64,000 nt of DNA from Caenorhabditis remanei. Lineage: Eukaryota; Nematoda; Chromadorea; Rhabditida; Rhabditidae. The position numbers were made by a program, and so were the translations under genes. How positions within the stretch are numbered: the first letter of the stretch is position 1; every line of letters begins with the position of its first letter. The DNA is taken from NCBI RefSeq assembly GCF_010183535.1, contig NC_071329.1, positions 12,462,001-12,526,000 of the forward strand. Direction: 5' to 3'. Under the pieces are notes generated by a model. It was given only the letters and a program-made list of their open reading frames with translations, made no database searches and had not been told where the DNA came from. This document shows, piece after piece, positions 12,128 to 22,300 of this stretch.

Positions 12128-15100
12128 ATGGCCGTCAACAAGTTTTCTTTCGATGCAACAATATTAGACATAGCCTTTGTCGGAAAGTCACAAATGGCCG
12201 TTCTATTCGATGAACGGATAAATATTGTAAAAACCGATACTGGCCTTCATACAGGATCATACGATTGTGATAGTCTGACGATGAACGTTCATGGATTAGA
12301 GAAGGGTGAGTTGATTTTTTAACACTTTGAAATTAACGTTTTTCTTCAGAATTATTTGTTGTCTGTAAGAAAGGTGTCGATTGTCTGGACATCGATAACT
12401 CCACGAAAACAAATGTGTTTTCCTTCAAAGATTCACTTATTACTGCTTCTGTTCACGACGAGATCGACAATCAGATGTTGGTGGTTACTCAGAGTGATGA
12501 TTGTATAGATACAAGACTGTGCACTGTGGATCAAAGAGTGCCGAGACGAGAAGGAAATGAAATGACGGTGAGTTCAGTTTGATAATACTCTTAAAAATTG
12601 CGACGTAGAACATACAGTAACATCCAAAATGAATTGTAAACTTTAGCGGTTTTCAATTATTACCCATTCGCCGCTGGCTGACCGCTCGCTCAAAGTTCGC
12701 CCCGGGGACGCGGAGTGGGTGTCGTTGTGGAATTTCGATTTACGGCGGCTCTTGACCGTACCTCAGCCATAAAAAAGTTTTTGACTACGGTAGTCGCGTC
12801 GAGAGCCCCTCCGCGTCCTCGGGCCGAACTTTGAGCGAGTGGTCAGCCACCGGCGAATGCGTAATAAAACTTGCCAGTTTTAAGAATGGGTCATGTCGTT
12901 CCTAGTTGTCACTTAAAATACAATTTTACAATCGATGTATAGCTGGAGCTTGATTTTCATAGTTGAACATTTTTTGGTACGAGCTGTTCCTGAAAAAGTT
13001 ACAGCCCATCGAAGTAATTTTTCCCTCACAACCTAACAGGGTACAAATTTTTAGAAAATTCTGAACGCATACCGAAAGCCACTTTCCTAGTTAGAGCCGT
13101 ATGTCTTGATTGATTGTAACCTTTCAGGCAGGATTCGTACAGAAAAGTGGGCAAACACAAAAGTAAAGATAGTTTGATCTACCTCATATTTTAACTAAGC
13201 TTCTGTTTTTGTGATAATCAGGGGGTTGAACCATCTTAGACTCAATCAACAGAATATCTAGGAATTCACTTCCAGCAAGTTATGAAGTGTTTTAGAAAAT
13301 GAAAAAAAAATGTTGGGATGGTTGAACAATAGAAAAGCTGCCCTCCCAATACAGATTTTACTGTAACGCCGTCGCACACTTTCAAATTAGCCCATTTCCC
13401 ACGGAAAAGGGTCAAAAGTTTGCATTTTTGGAAGGTACTGTAGCTGAAAAGTTCCACAGTGAAATTCTCGACTTTATTCAGCTAGTGAGGATACAACTCT
13501 AATTAGTGTCTTTGTTACCGTGCTGTCTAATAAAAACCACCGTTCCGGAGATTCTAAGGTGGTGGCGTCGCTTCTGCTCTTCTCAACTAGTCAAAGCTTT
13601 TTACCGCTTTTCAAAAAGAATGTGCCCTGTGTTGTAAATAGATTTCCGTCATTAACTGTTTCTTTTTTCAGGCAGAAGGAACCATCACGAAAATCAATCC
13701 CTTCAGCAGCTTCCAAATTGCCGTAGGAAGCAGTTCTGGATCAGTTCAAATGTTAGACAAGAGAATGAAAAATCCTGTATGGACGTTAAGTGGTTTTAAG
13801 GAAGCAGCAGTTCAAAACTTGTATTGCAACCTTGGAGAAATCATTGTTCAAGAACATCACAAAATTACCCAAATCAATGCATCAACTGGAGTTCCACAGC
13901 ACCCGTACGTTTCGTGAAAGGATTGAAAACATGAAAACCAATATTTTCAGATTGACCCTTTCGAATGAGCATAAATGTGTAGGGCTCCTATTCGGAGACT
14001 TTCGGGAGCCCTATCACTTCCTCTTCAGCTCAGCAAAGAACTGTTATTTCGGGATTGTTGGAAGAAACAAATATGAAGTTGACAGCACGAAATACTTCCA
14101 TCGCTGGCATGCACATCAACGTCACCCTCACATTTTCACGAAACTCGGACGGCAACTGATAGCAACCTCCGATGGAAGTAGTGTGGTACTTCAATATGGA
14201 AATATTTGGTAAGCGTTTTTCCGCTTTTGTCAAGAAACTTAAAATGTGTTTACAGTGTCGAAAAAAAAGAATTCAAAGAAACGTCGGAAAAGTTGAGACA
14301 TCAATATAAAAGTGCAAAAGGACAGGAACAGAAAAATAAACTTCTGAAAAAAGAAATTGAAGACATCAAACGTCACGAACGCGAGTTGGTGAAAAAGGAG
14401 TATGATGCTCCAAGTAATTACTCCATCTTCACGGATGCATACGAAGTTATAAAGAATATCGACAAAGGAACTTTTGGGATTGTGAAGGAGGCCAAATCGA
14501 AGAAAACTGGTCGTTCCTATGCTGTAAAAGTGAGTTCTCCCTCTCCATAATTACACAGAAAACGCGATAAATGGGCTGTATCCTATCTGTCGACCGCTAA
14601 CATCTTTCTGTGATACCTGAAATAACCTAAAACTTCCATTTCTTTGTTCCATTTTCCTTTTCTCCAATCATTCAAACAGCTTCACCTTTCTCGATTATTT
14701 CTTCTGTTTTTCACCATGTGAGAATCTAGAAACTCAAAATAGCTGCAGTTTCAATAGACGCGCGATCCATTTTTCATTTATGGGCACATATAGGATGCTA
14801 TTCTGACACTATCACATATAGGATTCCCAGCGGTTTATCGGTGTTTATAACCGACTGGGCCACACGAACAGGATAAGGAACGCGGGTAGACGAATTCGCA
14901 TGTTTTTGGGGGGAATCCAGGTGGATGATCCACCGAAAGCGAAGCAGACAGCCTGGTATACATGTAATCTCAAATTTCCTGTTTTAGATTCTGAAAAATT
15001 CGAAGGCAAATGATGAGAAGTTCTTGGTGGAAAGAGAATTAAGCCACCACTGGTCTTTTTCTCATAAAAACGTTGTATCCTGTGTCGATGTGATCTCTGA

Positions 15101-15876
15101 TGGCACCTGCAAGTACATAATCATGGAGTTGATGATGGGCATATTGTATGATCTGCTGAAAGAAAAAGGATGCATTGATGAAGAAGAAACTGCAAGAGTT
15201 ATGAAGGACATATCTAAAGGACTGCAGTATTTGGCAGGAAAAAAGCTGGTGCACAGGGACATCAAGCCAAAAAACCTGTTGTACCATGTCAAAAGCGGAA
15301 ACAAGAAACAATACAAGCTCGGAGATATGGGATTGGTCACAGACAGAATTCAAGTAAGTATTCTAAAAAAGAAGATGCTTTGTTTTTTTCATGGCATGCA
15401 ATTGTAAAAGCTAGTGAATAGACAAGATTTTTTTCAGAGCCACCACGTTCTGCGGGACTGTTGACTATATGAGTCCAGAGCGTTTCTTGATGAAGAAACA
15501 CTCGTTCGCGACCGATATCTGGGCAGCAGGCGTGGTCATGTTCCAAATGACAACGGGGAAATTGCCACTTAACCACCAGCATAAGGATTGGAAATATTGG
15601 CAAAATGAAAAAAGTTGGAAAGTAACAATGCCAAAAAACAATCCCCACGATATGATTGATGTGATGAAAGGATTACTGAAGTTTGATGAGAAAGACCGGT
15701 TGACGGCGCAACAAGTAAGTTTAAATTGAACTGATCTGAGAGATAATTTAGAAACAAAATTCATTTAGGTTCTTCATAGCGGATGGATATTAAGATGGAT
15801 ATTGAGATGGGATGAAGAAAAGACTCATCGGCGGGTCTCAGAAATTCGGATGAGAGAGGGACGCCTCAATCATTAA
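12128..15876 (+). CDS. WD40-like / coiled-coil / protein kinase fusion protein
   Basis: Exons at 12128-12305, 12351-12569, 13672-13906 and 13953-14210 encode a beta-propeller-like region (VGSSSGSVQMLDKR, LIATSDGSSVVLQYG). An exon from 14258 gives a charged coiled coil (about 60 residues) that runs straight into a kinase domain. The kinase shows the glycine loop DKGTFGIV, lysine in YAVK, catalytic HRDIKPKN, a DMG in place of DFG, and SPE, with the stop TAA at 15874-15876. The first loop glycine is replaced by aspartate. The strong donor after 15354 and the acceptor at 15437 do not keep frame. A weaker donor 4 nt later with an acceptor 2 nt later does. The family relation and substrate are unknown to me. 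Introns hold two repeats. Confidence 0.8.
12640..12890. repeat. GC-rich palindromic element in a kinase-gene intron
   Basis: Two arms of about 70 bp around ATTCGCCG-TGGCTGACC and CTCGCTCAAAGTTCG are inverted copies, separated by about 90 bp containing a smaller inverted pair (GAATTTCGATTTACGGC). It would form a long hairpin in the intron 12570-13671. No coding capacity is seen. It is probably a MITE, though I could not fix its ends. Confidence 0.7.
14759..14843. mobile_element. Truncated end of the tRNA-splitting element family
   Basis: This 85-bp stretch matches, with scattered differences, the reverse complement of the left 91 bp of the element at 75-1127 (CGCGCGATCCA, TTTTCATTTATGG, CACATATAGGATTCCCAGCG). 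It lies in the intron between the first and second kinase-domain exons. The other end is not recognisable. Confidence 0.8.
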
Positions 15877-15937
15877 CTTCGCGTCATCCGTCTTCCAGTT
15901 CTTCTGCCTTACTTTACTTGTTCTGTCTTCTTTTCTC

Positions 15938-16166
15938 TTTTCAAGCCAAATGTCTTCTGTCCTCTTTTCACACGAAATAAATAGATTCCCTTAAAAATTG
16001 TTATTAGTAAAGCACAAAAACGCATCACAATGATTTTGAGAAAAACTGGGTAGTAGGGGAGAAAACTCGGTAAACGGTGGAAAAGGCAATGTTGATAACA
16101 CAGGAAAATGGTGAGCATTCGACAATGAATGAGGAGAAAAAATGCATTATAAAGCTATGAAGTGGT
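15938..16166 (+). repeat. Third copy of the unc-104 3' flank
   Basis: It matches about 9220-9440, including TGGGTAGTAGGGGAGAAAAC and the AAATGCATTATAAAGCT end. It lies just after the kinase-gene stop and before the 3' end of sqv-7, and so closes the block that contains the F-box and kinase genes. Confidence 0.8.
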
Positions 16167-16249
16167 TGAGAATACATTTGACACGAATTATGCTAAATAA
16201 CGAATGAAAAAATTGAATAAGATAGGATAATTAGTATATACATTCTAGC

Positions 16250-18846
16250 TTATTTCCGTGGTTTATGAACATCTGATGGCATTGTCATTGGAAGTGGTTT
16301 GTAAGAAATTGTAGTGGACTTTGAGCGGAATGTCACGTAGGTGTAGAGAATACTTCCGAACACACTGAAATTATCATGAATTAGTTCAATCCAAAACCTT
16401 TCCTTAATCATACCTGACGTTAATACCAGTGAAGTTTGCCCATTGGAAAACGTAATCTCCACTTGAGAACATTCCTACATACGTGACAAAGAGATTCTTA
16501 ATAGGACCGACACAAGTTGTTGTCAACGCTGAATTGTGATGAGTGCACAGAACGAGTGAGTAGTTGAGAACGAATCCACAGATGCAGGAAAGAATGAAAC
16601 AGGCCCAGACAGATGACGTCATCGAGTCGGAGAGCATGAAGGCGTACGCACGGTCCAGATCACCAGTGTATTGGACGACACAAAGAGCTGGGAGGAGCAT
16701 GAAGAGACAGTTGTAGAACATGAGACCATACTTGCCAAGATCCTGAAAGAATTGAGTTTGAGCTCGTTTTTTAAAAGCAATTTGATAATGAAACACGAGA
16801 AAGTGACTCTGCGAACCGTTCCAAAAGAACTATATTTTCCGAATAATAAAAGCACACGAATCGATTTCACTCCTATGCGTTCTCTCTCTTTTATGCAGAC
16901 TTGCAACGGGCCGGGCCGGGCCGGGCCGGGCCGGGCCGGGCCGGAATGAAAATTTCCAGGGCCCGGCCCGGCCCGGCCCGGCCCGGTCGGCCCGGAAGTT
17001 CAGTACTGAAAAAAATTCAAATTTTTTTTTCGAAAATTTCCCGATTTTTTTTGAAAAATATTTTTTAAAAACAATTTTTTGTAGGCTTCGAAGGTTTTTG
17101 AAAAATATACTTGACACAGTCTCCCAGACTCCGAGTAAGAACTGCAAGAAAATTTTTGATCTACCCTCATGAAACGAAAAATTTGAGAAATTAGTAGGTC
17201 TACAAATTTATTTCTTTGATTTTTAGCGTAAAGCTCAAGGTTAGAAGTAAGAACATTTCAGTTTTAGAATTATTCTGAGAGCATTATCCACCCATTCAAT
17301 CCAAAAAATCCTGGTTTCAGATACTTTTTCAAGTCGAAAAGGCTATTTTTCATTTTGATTTCGGAAAAATCTACGGGATCAGTTCATTTCTCAACATTAT
17401 CCAACGAATGATAGCTCAAATCGTGCTCCTGAGATTTGTACACATTTCTGTAGGACGGTTTTTCAATTTGCTCATTAGTTTTCGAGAAAATAACAAAAAA
17501 TTGAAAAAAATTCGGAATTTGATCGATTTCTCGAAAACTAATGAGCAAATTGAAAAACCGTCCTACAGAAATGTGTACAAATCTCAGGAGCACGATTTGA
17601 GCTATCATTCGTTGAATAATGTTGAGAAATGAACTGATCCCGTAGATTTTTCCGAAATCAAAATGAAAAATTGCCATTTCGACCTGAAATAATATCTGAA
17701 ACCAGGATTTTTTGGATTGAATGGTTGGATAATGCTTTCAGAATAATTCTAAATCTGAAATTTTCTTACTTCTGACCTTGAGCTTTACGCTAAAAATTAA
17801 AGTAATAAAGTTTTAGACCTGCTAATTTCTCAAATTTTTCGTTTCATGAGGGTAGATCAAAAATTTTCTTGCAGTTCTTACTCGGAGTCTGGGAGACGTG
17901 CTTGAGGAAAAATATGAAAAATTTTCAGAAAATAAATTTTTGGACAAAAAATTGTAGTGAAAAAAGTTCAAAAATTCAAATCCGGGCCGGGCCGGGCCGG
18001 GCCGGCGGGCCGGCCCGGAATCTTGCAAGTCTGCTTTTATGGTTTTCGCCACAGTTCTTTTCTCCGAAAAAGATAGAAACACATATCACACTTTCTCCTC
18101 GTTTTCTTTTTTCATTCCTCACTTTTGCTTCGAGTTTCTGCTTTGTATACACTCCCAATGCTGCTGTGCATATATTGTTAATTAGGATCATTGTATATCC
18201 GACAGCATCAAATGAGAGATCATAAATTGCTGCGATGAAACTTCCTCCAATCATCAATCCGACTGAAATTTTGACGGCTTTCGATGCTTTCACACTGAAA
18301 AATAGAAGTATAAATTATGAAAAATGTTGTTCTCAACTCACTCCAAAATATAATATTCTAAAATCATTGTCATCAGAATAGAGAAACGACGAAGTACTGT
18401 GAACATTGGTAAGCTATAAAACATAAGTAATTTAATATAATTATTCTTTTCAGAAACAAACTTTATCATTTGAGTTCCTCCGAGTCCTGAGATCAGATTG
18501 AAGAAATATAGAAGAGGAAGTGGCATTATTTTCCGAGGAATCGATGAATCGAGAGATGGAAATTGCACGATTCGGAAAAGTTTGGCAAGGAAGAGGATGA
18601 GAATTGTAGCCATCATCTGACCAACTCCAACGAACAGAAACGATGGAAATCTGAATTGGAACGGTACGTTGTTTTATACAAACATTTAAAATAGGAAGTT
18701 CTCTGGGGTAGAATTGAAATCTTTGAAACCTACTTATAGTTAGTAAGTAGAATCTTGTTAACAAACACAATCAGCACAGAAACAACTCCGTAAAACACTG
18801 CGGAAAGAACCCGTAAAGGAAACGGTGACTGTTGCGTTGACGTCAT
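16250..18846 (-). CDS. sqv-7: Nucleotide-sugar transporter SQV-7 (SLC35D type)
   Basis: SQV-7 moves UDP-glucuronate, UDP-GalNAc and UDP-galactose into the Golgi for chondroitin and heparan sulfate synthesis. Six exons were read: 18846-18734, 18650-18462, 18413-18342, 18294-18123, 16742-16414 and 16364-16250. They give a multi-pass membrane protein of about 329 residues starting MTSTQQSPFPLRV. Segments such as GGTQMIN, FTVLRRFSILMT and GPIKNLFVTYVGMF match C. elegans SQV-7 almost exactly. The intron 16743-18122 is swollen by a 1140-bp foldback element. The gene converges on the kinase gene. Confidence 0.96.
16895..18034. mobile_element. GGGCC-ended foldback element with TTTTAT target duplication
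   Basis: The ends GCAGACTTGCAA and TTGCAAGTCTGC are inverted, and TTTTAT flanks both sides (16889-16894 and 18035-18040). Inside each end are runs of the 5-bp unit GGGCC (16909-16984 and 17983-18017). The rest is a near-perfect palindrome centred near 17500. No transposase is present. The 6-bp duplication argues against Tc1 (TA) and Harbinger (3 bp), so the mobilising enzyme is unclear. Confidence 0.85.
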
Positions 18847-19343
18847 CTGAAGATTTAATTAAGCTGAAATGGGATAGTGGGAAAAGGAAAAAAAACATGA
18901 AGACGGGCATAACTGACCGTATAGAGCAAAACCAAAATAACGATAACGAAATAAAGAAAGGCGGTATTTATATACAAACGACAAGAAACAAGAGAAGAGG
19001 TGAGAACGTAGAAAAGAAGGAATCAGAGGCTATTCACAAGAAAGAAGGATCAATTTATGGCAATTTTAATGGCCATGCTGATAGAACTTTGTAAGGAAAG
19101 GAGAGGAAATATAGCACACGGAAAGCAGATACGTTATACAAAAAGAAGTAAGTTGTCATGAATATTGCTGCTAATTTTTGGAAGTCAAGAAGGAAATTGG
19201 CACTGAGAGATGGTAAAAGACGGGGATGTCAAAAATACAGAAAATGAGAAACAGTAACCGGGAGGGCATATGTCCAGATGTTATTAAACTAAAAAGAGTG
19301 AAAATCTACTAATACTAGAAAAGATATGGAAAAAAACAGGGAA
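18847..19343. other. Intergenic region between sqv-7 and the DENND5-type gene
   Basis: This A-rich stretch holds the sqv-7 promoter side and the 3' flank of the DENND5-type gene. No gene, RNA or repeat that I can support. Confidence 0.4.
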
Positions 19344-22300
19344 TTAGGATATTCCATAGGTGAGACTCGGGTCAATAATAATGTTATACTCGGATAAAGA
19401 ATACATCAATTTGGCAAAATAAGTCATATGAGCAGGGGTTCGGAGGAACGACGGTTCATTGTACATGTCAGCTGTGACTGGAGAATAACGCATGAGTGGA
19501 AGAAGTCCGGGAAGTATATGATCTCTGGAAATTATTGGAAAAATCACAGTTTTTGATGGATGGCAGCAGGGAAACCGAGCGAAAATACGGGCCAAAAAGT
19601 ATTCGGAAGTCGGTATATTTTGACTAATTATGTTTTCAAAAAGCAAAATCAAAAATCGATTGACGATTTCGATTCATCGCCTATTTTTTCAAGTGTTTTT
19701 GAGATTTTGGAAAGAAAATAGAGTGAAATACTCTACAAAATCAGGTGACACTTTGTCATACATTGATTCACCATATCATTTTACACTAAAGAATAGAGGT
19801 TAATGCGCCTGTAAAAGGACGTTCGATTGTTCAGAGAAGGGAAAGAATTTCAATACGTATGACAGCTGCGCAAATCTGAACAGACTCCCCTTCAATTCAT
19901 AGAGGTGGAAACCTAAATGAAGTGAAAAACTCGCGCGGCGGTGAGCGATAAGGATCCAGAAAGGATGACCATAGAAGAAGAGGAGATGAGTGAAGACAAA
20001 CCTGATGGAGAGAAGCACAAACACGTGGAATTTTCCGTCTTTGCCAAGTGAAGTCTTTGCGTCGATTTTTCGATATAATCTGAAAAATGAAGATGCTTTG
20101 AGGGTTTTCGATCAGAAACATTAGCGACGGAGGAAACGAAGAATGGATCCGTCAATCGGTTCTTCAATCGCCGATTTGTATAATAAGAAATAAATGAATT
20201 CAGAGAGGCGAAGTGCTGCGCCGAAACGGTATTTTCTAAACTCGTACTAGTGTGTACGAGATTCCAGAGTTCCGCTTTGGCTAAAAAGCACGCGAAATCG
20301 CCACTGGCACACCACTGCGCCGCTCTGAGATTAAAACTATGTGAATTTGTGCAATGGATGAAAATCATAGAATGAACCCAGAAAATGAAAACAAACCTCA
20401 ATGTATGATGGATCATAGTTTTCTGCTCTTTGGGCAATTTATCGACTTCCTTTTTACGGCACAATTCGAAGAACCAGGAACATACTCGTTCTAGAAATTT
20501 ACAATTTTTAAATATCAGGTTTTGAAACACATACCAATATAATCCCAAGGGCAAGTGTTTCTGAAATACTTCAAAAGGGATTCTTGTCTACCGAGTTGAA
20601 ATGCTTGTTCGATCGCCAATACAAGTCCATTCTGTCCGCAAAGCAAGTGAGCTAACTCGCTCTTTACTTTTCGTTCTGAGCAGAAATACTTGACGAGAGC
20701 ATTCACTGCTTCAACAAGAATGTGCTCAACTTCACTGACTTTTGTTTCTGGAAACGACTCAGTTAAATACTGAAATCAAAAACAATAAACTTACTTCTAT
20801 TACGAGAACCAGATTCAGACAATCGACCATTAGAAGGACTTCGATCTCTCTGTGGTGTCTGACTTCTAGAACTCATCCGACGGGTCCTTGCTGGTGAGCA
20901 TGGCTCTTCTCGATCAATAACTCCGTTATCATTTCCATCATATTCTATGAATGGTTCCGCGACAAGCATTCGTTCGAGAGTTATATCTTCTCCATTCCCA
21001 AACCATCGATCCTCTCCAAACTTCTTTGAGCATGGGAACTTGTATGTTTGTCCAGTTATCTCATTTCGAACCAGAACGTATTCAAGGAACCATTGCACCG
21101 GTTTTTCACTTTGCTGATGACCGATTCGTAGTGTTGATAATGTTCCAAGGTTTTTGTGCTAAAAAAAATGACTTTCAAAAGTCATTCTGATGGATTAAAT
21201 ATTAATTTACATCAAATTTGAACAATGGAGTATTCGGTTTGAGCATTATTGGTGGTGTTGAGCTTAGACTTCCTTCTACAGTAACCCAAATGGCTGGAAT
21301 AGCTCCACGACCAGATCCTGTTACTATTACTACTTGATAGTCCATTTCTGCAATAATTCGTGATAAAAATTTGCATTTTCTTGACTAAAACCATACTTGT
21401 TTTGGTGAAAGTGTTCGTGAAGCATCTGAATTGAGCTGCATTCAGAGTTAGTATATAGTACAGGAACTGCTCTTTCTCCTCATCAGTGCCAACAAAAGCG
21501 TATGGTTTGTAAAGCTCTCTGCAAAGAACAATTGTTTTTTCTTCCCAGTTTGCTCAAACAAAAAAGTCAAGAAAAGGAAAAGACCAAACCTCAAAACCCG
21601 CGAATTGCTCAGCAACGCTCCCAAATGTTTATGCAGAAGTTTCCGTTCGAGCGCTAGACGAACAAAAGCACGAGCATATCCAATGTCTGTTTTGATTTCA
21701 GTCATCCGGAGCACATTTCTATAAAAATTACAATTAGTTTTAAACTAAATAAATTAGTGGATACTTCAAATCATAGGCGACATGAGTAGGAAGAGGCGAT
21801 AAAACGACTCTTGCACCGTCTGGACTTCTAGCTCGACTTTGCGATCGAACTTTTCGCGGTGATCCCTCAACACTCGCATATCCACCAAGATTTGATACGT
21901 CGGTTTGAGATCCATTCCATGAAGGATTCGTGAAATCTGAAGAATTTTGTGATTATCTAAAACAGCTGGAAATGAAGTGTTAGAGCAGCACCCAAGACAT
22001 GTAAGCTTCTTTCCAAACAAATACCAATCAGTTACACACAGAGGGGGCTTGGATTTTTATGGACGGACAGCCGAGTTGGTACTCGGAAGCGTTACGGCAC
22101 ACTTTTTTCAGTAAGTGTATTTAATATAGTTTTTTGGAGTTTAGTGGAATGCATATTGTTAGAATAGAAATCGCATGCATTCAAAAACGAAACCACAACA
22201 CTGACCACCAATACTAGTTGATTTCTTCATAGTCTTTCCAGATGGTACACCAGATGGCTCAACAGATTGATTTCGAGCTCTCACAATTGACGGGTGAGGG

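Noticed and set aside
16830..17147. Frames with RAGPGRAGPGRAGP runs
   Set aside because: They come from the GGGCC arrays of the foldback element.
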